Shown piece after piece: positions 43,901 to 52,900 of a stretch of 64,000 bases of DNA. Below the pieces are notes generated by a model, which saw only the letters and a program-made list of their open reading frames with translations, had not been told where the DNA came from and did no database searches. The stretch is from Streptomyces sp. NBS 14/10 (GTDB lineage Bacteria; Actinomycetota; Actinomycetes; Streptomycetales; Streptomycetaceae), in the NCBI RefSeq assembly GCF_002224125.1, contig NZ_NCSM01000014.1, positions 479,070 through 543,069 on the forward strand, given 5' to 3'. A program made the translations under genes and the position numbers. Positions within the stretch are counted from its first letter, which is position 1; each line of letters begins with the position of its first letter.

Positions 43901-46900
43901 GCGGAGGATGGCCCCGGGCCACATCACCGCCCTGTACATCTACAGCATGTCCGACTACCGGCTCATGAAAGCGCTCCTGAACGGTGAGCGGTTCGGACGG
44001 CACGCGAGCCGGTGGCTGCTGCGCTCCGTCGCCTGGAGGCTGGTCACGCGCGGTGTCTATAACGCGGGGGAGTGGGAGAACTTTGTTCCCTTGACACTGC
44101 GGACCCAGCCGGGTTTCGGGGAGGTGATGGAGGGGTTGCTGGACCTGTCCGATCTGGAACCCGGCCCCGAGGTGTCGCGGCTGCGCCGTAGGCTCGACGC
44201 GATCACCGATGGGCTCCACGGCCAGCTGAAGGTGCACATCGAGATGGCCGTCGAAGCTCTGGAACTGCTCCCCCCGGTGCGGCGTACGGTCTGGTGGGGC
44301 GACCGGGGCGTGCCCGGGTCACTGGCCCGACCGGCGACCAACTCTCCCTTGTACAACGGCGCTCTGATCTCGGTGCCGTTCTTCCGCAGCACCTCCATGG
44401 ATGAAAGCGAAGCCATGGACTTCGCACTGCGCAATAGGCTCGCGCCGTCGAACACCCACCGTGGGGTGTTCGAGGTTCCCGACTCGACGGGCAAAGAGAT
44501 CGCCATGTTCTCCGCCTACTCCGTCGAGTCGGAGGCCCTCTATCCGCCCGGTACCTTCTTCCTCACCCAAAACCGGACCATTCGCACATACGTCAATAGG
44601 TCGGAGCGCCAGAAGTACGCGTACTCCGTGGTCAAGGAGAGCAGCGGCCACTGGCCGGCGCCGCCGAGGGCCGCGGCCGACCCGGTCGACGGCGACGAGC
44701 AGATCCTCCGCTCCTTCTACGCGGATCCGCGCTGGTGGAAGCTGAGTGGGGAGTACGAAAGGGCCCTGGGCGAGGTGCTTGCCCACGACCCCGCCGTGCT
44801 GGACGCGGCGCGCGCGGCTGTCCGCATCCTGTACACCTATCTGTCGCACCACCTCGGCGCCCGCGCGGCGGCGTCCGCCTTCTTCCCGGAGATGTCCGAG
44901 GCGGACGACCCGCAGGCGCAGATCGACCTCCTGCTCGACGAGGACGCGACGACGAACGTGCGCACGCTCGCGCTCGCGCTCGTCGACGCCGGGTACGCGC
45001 CCTCGGGCGACGGGGTGTACTCGCTCAACCGGCTGTGGAGGACCCGCCCCGAGCTGAACGTCCAAAACCAGCTCACCATGGTCAAGGACGCGCGCCCGCA
45101 CAAGCGCTCGGACCACTGGTACAAGGACCGGCACGACCGGCTGGGCCACGGAGTCGGCGACGGCTACGCGGAAGGGACGCAATGGCTGCTCCACGCGTTC
45201 CGGAACCTGCCGGGCACCGACCCCGCCCTGCTGCTGGGGCTGCGGAACGCCCTGCTGGCGGCCCGTCTGATGTTCGGCGAGCACTCGCTGGCCGAGGTGC
45301 TGGAGGCCGCCCAGTCGGCCGGGGTGCGCGACGAGGCCGAGCCCGAGCCGGGGGACGTCGAGGCGGCCCGGCTGTACGCCTGGGCCGACGCCGTCTTCGC
45401 GCCCCAAAAGCGCCTCGACTCCGAGCCCGAACTGCGCCGGGAGTTCGCCGACGACAGCACCCTGCGCGAGCGGCTGCGCCTGCCCCACCAGCGGATGTAC
45501 CAGCAGCGCACCGCCTGGCTCGCGCCCTGGATCACCGGCAACGCGGCCGAGCCCGCCGCCATCACCGAGCTCGCCGGTCTGGAGGCAAGCACCTGGAGTG
45601 CCGAGGACCTGCGGACGCTGCCGTGGCCCACGGGCGAGGCGGCCCGGGAGCGGCGCCAGGCGCTGCGCGCCTGGCTGCTGCGGCATGAGAGCCAGGCGCT
45701 GCTGCGCAATGTCACCGCGGCGCACGTCCCCGCGCTCTATCTGATCAGCGGCCCCGACGGCGCGCTGACCGACCCACGGTTCACCACGGGCCCCGAGTCA
45801 CTGGACCGGCTGCGCCAGGCCGTGGGCACGATGGTCCATCAGCGCGTCGCCCACGGTGCTCCGGAGCAGGCGTTCCCGCTGACGCTGCTGCGCGACCCGC
45901 GCTTGCGGGCCCTGGTGCGGCAGGCCAGGAGTGTGCCGCCGCTGGTCCCGAACCGGGCTGCCGCACTGGCCCGGATCGGTCAGCGGGCCGTGGCGCGCGC
46001 CGTCGAGCTGGCGGCCGGGATGCGCGGGGAGCTGGCCGTCCTGCGGCGCATGGCGCGCGAAGCCCTGCACCTGCTGCCGGCGGTGGACGCGCCGGTGTAC
46101 TGGTCCGCCTGGGAACCCGGGACCCTGGAGGAGGCCCAGGGGACGGGCATGGCGGGAGTCGCCCTCACCAAGCGCGCCTTCCACCTCGCCTCGGCCTCGC
46201 GGAGCGTCGGGCTGCGCATGGTGTCGGGCCGCCCGCCACAGGGGGAGAGCCACCCGGTCCTGTACGAGGTGCGCCGGTCCTCCGCGCGGGACATCGCGCC
46301 GTTCAGCCGGACGCCTGAGGCGCGGCAGGCGATGTTCCCGGAGGAGACCCGGTTCGAGGAGGTGTCCCGCGAGGTCCGCTACGACGCCTCGCTGGGCCGT
46401 AGCCACGTGCACGTGATCCTGCGTGAGATGCCGGCCCGGCCCGCGCCCGAGCCGTGGGACCGGGAGATCCTCACCCGTCCCGTCATCGCTCCCGACGGCA
46501 CCTGGTCCGGCGTCACCAGCTACACGGCGCAGGAGTGGTCGGAGCGCCACCACGCGCTCGCCAACCTGCCCGTCCTCACCTACTTCAAGTACTACGACAC
46601 CGAGGCCGAGGAGTGGGAGGACGACCGCGTCCCCGTGCCCTGGAGTCGAGGCTCCCTGTTCTTCGCCGCGCCCAGCGACGGGCGGCTGGTCCAGGTGGGC
46701 TCCCGCTACGGATCCAAGCTCGCCACCGCCGGACAGGTCGGCAGCTTCCTGCGCGAGCTGCTGCGCGACTCCGCCGCCGGGGAGAACGCCGCGCTCGTCG
46801 TCTTCGGCTCGCCCGCCGGGGCCGGGCCGCTGGCCCAGCGGATGGCCGACCACTCGGGGCACGATGTCGTCGGCTCCACGGCTCCCAGCGACACCTACGA

Positions 46901-49900
46901 CCGGGGCGAGCGCGCGAACCCGCGCCACGGGCTGGAACTCGAACACGATCCGGGGCAGCCCGCCCCCCGGTGGCTGATCCGCGCCCCGCGCGCCGAGGAC
47001 GGCACCGAGGACGAGGCGCCGCGCGATCCGTCACGGCACGCCGACCGTTTCGCCGCGGTGTACGCCGACCCGCTCTGGGCGGAGGCCGCCCGCGACTGGG
47101 AGCGGGCGCTGGGCCGCGCCCTGGCCGGGGATCCGAGGGTCATCGCCGCCGCCCGCGCGGCGGTGCGGGCCGCCCACCGGTTTGTCATCGGCCGGTTCGG
47201 CGAGGCGGAAGCCGCGTCGATGTTCTTCCCCACCTCCGACGAAGACGCAGGCGTGGACCTCGACGCCGCCCTGCGGCGGCTGCTGGACCCCGACGGCGGC
47301 GCCGGGCTGCCGGAGCTGATGGACGCCTACGCGAGGGGTACGGGGCTCTCCGTCTGGTTCAGGCCCCCGCCGCCGCTGGACCGCGAGGGCAACTGGTACC
47401 GGGAGTTCCACCGCGACCGGGGCTTCCCCGTGGGCCATGGCCCCGCCGACGTCGCCCGCGACGCGCTGTCGCGCTACTCACGGCTGTCCGGCGTGCGACG
47501 GGCCGATGTCATGGCCTTCCGGGAGGCCGTCATCGGCTGGCAGCTGTCCATGGGCCGCCACTCCCTGATCGAGGTCCTTCTCGCCTCCCACACTCTCGGC
47601 CTCGGGGACACCACCGAGCGTGCCGCGGCCCTCGGTGACGCGGTCCACCTCCACCAATGGGCCGACGACGCCCTGACCCCTCGTACCCGCCCCGGCGCCG
47701 AAGAGCTCGCCGGCGACCTGCGGTTGCCGCACCGGCGCCTGTACGGCACGGGAGTCGGCCGGCTTCCCGCGGAGGCCACCGGAGCCGGCACGGCGCCCGA
47801 CGGTCTCATCAACGCCATACGACGCGGTGAGCGGCTGCTCTCCGGGGAATTCGACCCCGAAGGGCTGCTGGGACGCGAGGAGGCGCTGCTCGACTGGCAG
47901 CGGCGCCACGGCGGTTCGCCCCTCGGCGGCCTGGACCGCGCCCACATCACCGCCCTCCACCTCCTGGGCGGTCCGGACGCCGCACTTCTGGGCAGGCCCA
48001 ACCCGGTGGCGTCGGCCCAGTCCGTCGCCGCCGGCGAACTCCGCAGCGGCCGTCTCGCCTTCCCCGTCGTGCTGATGAACGACCCCGGCTTCCGCGGCCT
48101 CGCCGCACAGGCCAAGGCGATTCCCGAGTCCGCTCCCGACCGCTCCGAGCGGCTGGCCGCGCTGGTCCCCGCCATGGGGCAGCGGATCGGCGAACTGGCC
48201 GCCCGTATCCAGGCGGACGTGCCCCAGCACACCGCCTTCGGCTCCGAGGCACTCGACCGGCTGCCTCCGGTGAATGCCCCCGCGTGGTGGACGGCCTGGC
48301 TGCCCGGCGACCTCCCCTCCGGCCCCGACGGCACCGAACTGCCCAGGTCGCTGGACGGGGTCTCCACCTCCCCGTTCCACGTGGCGCGGCGCACGGAGGA
48401 GACCGCGCTGGACAAACTGTGGTCCGACGGCGATCCGCCGGCGGGCGGGCACCCGGTGGTCTTCGAGGTGGAACGCTCCTCGGGCCGCGATGTCTCGGTC
48501 TTCGCCGCGGACCCGGAGGACGAGCCGGTGGTCTATCCCGACCCGGCCGACTTCACGGTGCTCCGCCGCTCGATCCGTACGGATCCGGAGACGGGCCGCC
48601 GCTACGAACACGTCCTGCTCGCCGAGACCGCCGCCACCAGCCGGGCGCTCGCCGCCCCGCCGACGCCCTCCGAAGCCCCGGCCCCGGCCTACCCGGAGCC
48701 CGACTTCTGGAACACACCCTGGGAGGGGCACGAGACCGCCCGGTCCCTGGACGGGGTCGTGGTCCAGGAGATCCGGGCGGACGGGCGGACGGTCGGCAAG
48801 ACGTCGTTCTCACGGCGCGACTGGGCGCTGCGCGAGCGTCCCTACGGCCATCTGCCCGAGGCCGCGCACTACACCGAGTGGAGCCGAGGCCCCGGCGGCG
48901 AACGGGTCGCCCGGCGCCGTCCGCTGCCCGCCACGGGCCGTACCGGCACGTTCTTCTGGTCGTCCCATGGCAAGGACGGCGGCTACGCCCTCGTCCGCCG
49001 GGACGACCTGCCCGTCGGCGCCGACGACGAGATGGTGGGGCGTCTCCTCGGCGGGGACCTGGCCGCGGCCGGCTTCACCAGCATCACGGTGCTCGCGTGT
49101 GACCCCGGTGCCGTACCCGAAGCCGACACCCTGGCGCGGGCCGTCGACCGGGCGCAGGGCATCGCGGACGCCACCGGCCTGGATGTGTACATCAACACCG
49201 GCGGGATGGCGGTCACCCCCGGCCGGGACGAGGGCGGCGGCGCCACGGCCGACATCCACCTCCTGGAGTCCGCTGACGGCAGTCCGACGACATGGCTGCG
49301 CATCCCCCCGCGAGGCCGTGCCGGAGCCGGCTCGCTCCCGGGCCTCCCGGAGCCCCCACCGTCCGCCGGCACGGAACCCGGCCCGCCCGCGGGCGTGGGC
49401 AATCCCTGGTCCGTGCCCGGATGGCGGGTCGCCGGGCTGCCCGAAACGGTGCGATTCGCGTCATACTACGGGCAGCGCGAATGGCGCAACCTCAGCGCGC
49501 GGTTCGAGTACACCCTCGCCGAGAGGTTGGCCACCCACCTCGGGACCGTTCAAGCCGTCGCGACGGCCGTCGTCCGGCTGCACCAGTTCCTGGCACAGCG
49601 GCACGGCCCGGCCGCCGCGGACCGGGCGTTCCTCCACGGGCCGGGGGCCGAGCCCTGGCTCCGGGAGCCCGGCGCGGTACGCCGGTTCCTGGACGGTCGG
49701 CCGCCCCTGGTCAGCCTGATGTCCGTGTTCGCCAACGCGGCGTACGCCGTCGAAGGGTCCACCTCCCTGCTCCACACCCTGCCCGGGTGGCTCCAGTCGC
49801 CGCGGGCGCCGCGGCCCCGGGGCCCCCGGCAGGGCGCGTACCGTACGGCGCACGACCCGCGCGGGTTCCGGTACGTCGGAGGGACTGCGGGCCCGGCTCT

Positions 49901-52900
49901 GTGGCTGCTCCAGGCCTACCAGGCGATCGGAGCGAGCGAAAAAGAGCTGCTGGCCTTCCGTAGCGGGCTGGTGGCCTGGTCCATCCTGAGCGACAGTCAC
50001 TCCCTGCACGAGGTGTTGCGCGCCTCGCACCGGCTCGGCATGGGCGACGAAGCGGAGCGCACCGTGGTCGACCGGGACGGAGTACGTCTCCACCGGTGGG
50101 CCCAGCGTGCCTTCCCCCTCGGCATACCGCTGCCGCACCACCAGATGTACAACAGCCGGGCGCGCTTCGTTTCCACGTACGGCGTCTCTGTGCCCGAGGA
50201 CATCCGTGAGGCGCTGGACGCCGCGATGGCCGGGCGGCAGATGGACACCGAGGACAACCGGGTCGAGGTCACCGAGGCGTGGCTGGAGCGGTTCGGCGAG
50301 GCGGGCCGGGAGGCCGTCCGGGCCCTGGCCCCCGGGCACCTGACCGCGCTGTACCTCTACACCGGCGACGATCACACGCTGTTCAAGACCTATGTCGCGG
50401 GAAGCCGCTTCGGTGCGGCGGTCGGCCGCTGGATGATCAGGAGGCTGGTGTGGAAGTACGCACGGGAGATCGCCGTCGGTGAGAACTCGGACCTGCCGCA
50501 GCTGCTCCAGGACGACCTCGACTTGAGCGGGGCGATCGAGGACCTGGCCGGCCTGGAGCCGGCCGCGGACGGGCCGGCCGTCGCTGAGGTGCGGCGCCGG
50601 GTGAACCAGGCCGCCGACCGGCTGTACGCCGATCTGGCCGCGCACGTCGACATGGCGGTGGAGGCGCTGGAGATACTGCCGCCCCTGAACGGACCGGTGT
50701 GGTGGGGCGGCTGGGCCTCGGGCCGCCTGGCGGAGACCCCGGGCGATTCGCCGCTCATCACGGCGGACACCATGTTCATCCCGCGATTCCGCAGCACCAC
50801 CGAATACCAGTTCACGGCCATGGAGTACATGCGGGACGACGAGGAGGACGTGGCGGACCGGCACCCGATGCTGGCGCACGTCCCCCATTCGACGGGCCGG
50901 CTGGTCACCCCCTTCTCGCCGTGGATCGACGAGGACGAGGTGCTCTACGCACCGGGCTCCGCCGTGCACATCGAGGCGCGCGACATCGCCACCGACCCCG
51001 AGACCGGGTGGGAATACGCCGACTACACCCTGCGGGAGATGCCCCCCTACCCGCCCACGGCCTACCACAACGCCGACGACGAACCGTCGCCGCGGATCGT
51101 GGAGCTTGGCGACGACGAGGACACGGACGAGGCGGAGACAGCCGGGGAGGACACCGCCCTCAGCACCCGCGAGCCGGCGCCGCGCGGCGCCTACCGGCGC
51201 ACCGGGCCGTACGCCGCCGAACTCGACGGCACGGTCTTCGCGCTGCACGAGTCGCCCGGGGAGGGCGACCGGCTGGCCGACACCCTCCTGTTCGCCCTCC
51301 GGTACGCGGCACCCGACGCGCTTCAGGACGCGGGAATCGACACGCCCGGCACCTTCCGCGACTGGATGGGGCGGAACGTCACCGACGACGACCTGCCTCA
51401 GGAGACGCCGCTTCCGCTGGACGGGGGCCGGATGATCCCGTTGAAACTGCTGGACGAGATCGGTGCGGAGATCGACGCCTCCCAGCGCACGGAGGGAGCC
51501 CTCCTCGGCGATGTGCTTCCGGCCTCGGGCGTCGACCTGAGCCCGGCCAAGCGGTTCCGGCTGCTGCTGCGGGACCCCTCGTACGGAGGTGAGAACGGCC
51601 CGGGGGCGCTGGCGGACGTGGTTCCGGCGATGGCCACCCGCGCGCTCGGCGTCGAGCTGGCCATGGTGGGCCCGGACGGGCAGGTGACGTTCCACGGCGG
51701 CACCTCGGACGACGACACCGCCGCGGACGCACCGCCCGCCCTCCTCGTCCGCGACGGCGACCGCTACCTCGCCGGACTTCCGGACGGGCCGGGCGACGTG
51801 GGGAACACCGCCGACCAGGACCAGGACCAGGACCAGGACCAGGACACGGCGCGGCTGCGCCGGGTGGCGCAGGCTGTGTCCGCCGCGCCCGACTCCGTGC
51901 GCCATCGGTTGCGGGACATGACCTCGACCCAGGCCCGGGACGGCTCGCGGCGGGCACCAGACTGGATCCGGGCCCGCATCCGTTACCTCGAGGAGGCCGA
52001 GCGCTTCGAGCGGAGGCTCGGCCTGTACCTCGGCGACCACGAGGCGGCCAACGCGCAGCTCGGCGTGATGGTCCGCGAGCTGTGGGACCGGGCCGTGGCG
52101 GCAGGCCGCTGGCGCGAACTCGGCTCGGACGACCCCACGATCGACGGCGTGGTGGGTACCGACCGGGACCGGCTCGAGGCGGTGGTCGAGTCCGGCAACC
52201 TGCGGGAACGGCTGGGCCTGCTGTATGTCGCCCAGGAGACGACCTCCGACCTGCTCGGCATCTCCCTGCCCCCCGCGTCGCAGATCGCGGACGAATACGT
52301 CCACCGGCTGCCCTCGGCGGCGATGACGGCATTCAAGAAGCTGGAGGAGCGGTCGGACGTCCTGACGCCCGAACAACGTGCCCGGCTGGCCGAGATGGAG
52401 CGGACGCTTCGGGCACCGGTGCGTCGGGATGAGGTCCGGCCCCCGCTCAGCGACGCCGAGCGCGCGATGATGCCGGACGAGGGCATTGCGTGGATCCCCG
52501 GCATGAGCCGCTGGGACATCGCCATGGGCAGCCCTCCCCAGGGCACCGCCGAGGAGAAGGGCGGCCTGGTGCGGGCGAGCATATCCGGCACGACCTACCG
52601 GCAGATGCGGCAGGCCGTGGCGATGCGGGACCGATGGGGTCTGGACATCGACCTGGGGCTGCTACGGCTCACGCTGATGGCCGAGATGCTGCCGGTCGGT
52701 CACCACTCCCTGCACGAGATCATGCGGGGGTCGCAGCTTGTCCTCGACCAGCTGCGGGAGGACGGCACCCCGGAGTCGCCGGACCTCGACTACATCGACA
52801 ACTGGGGCCGCTACTGGCGCATTGCCCCGCTGACCGAGGCGGAGCTGCGCACATACGTGGCCACGGACGGCAAGTTCCCGGACGAGCACGCCCTGGAGGC

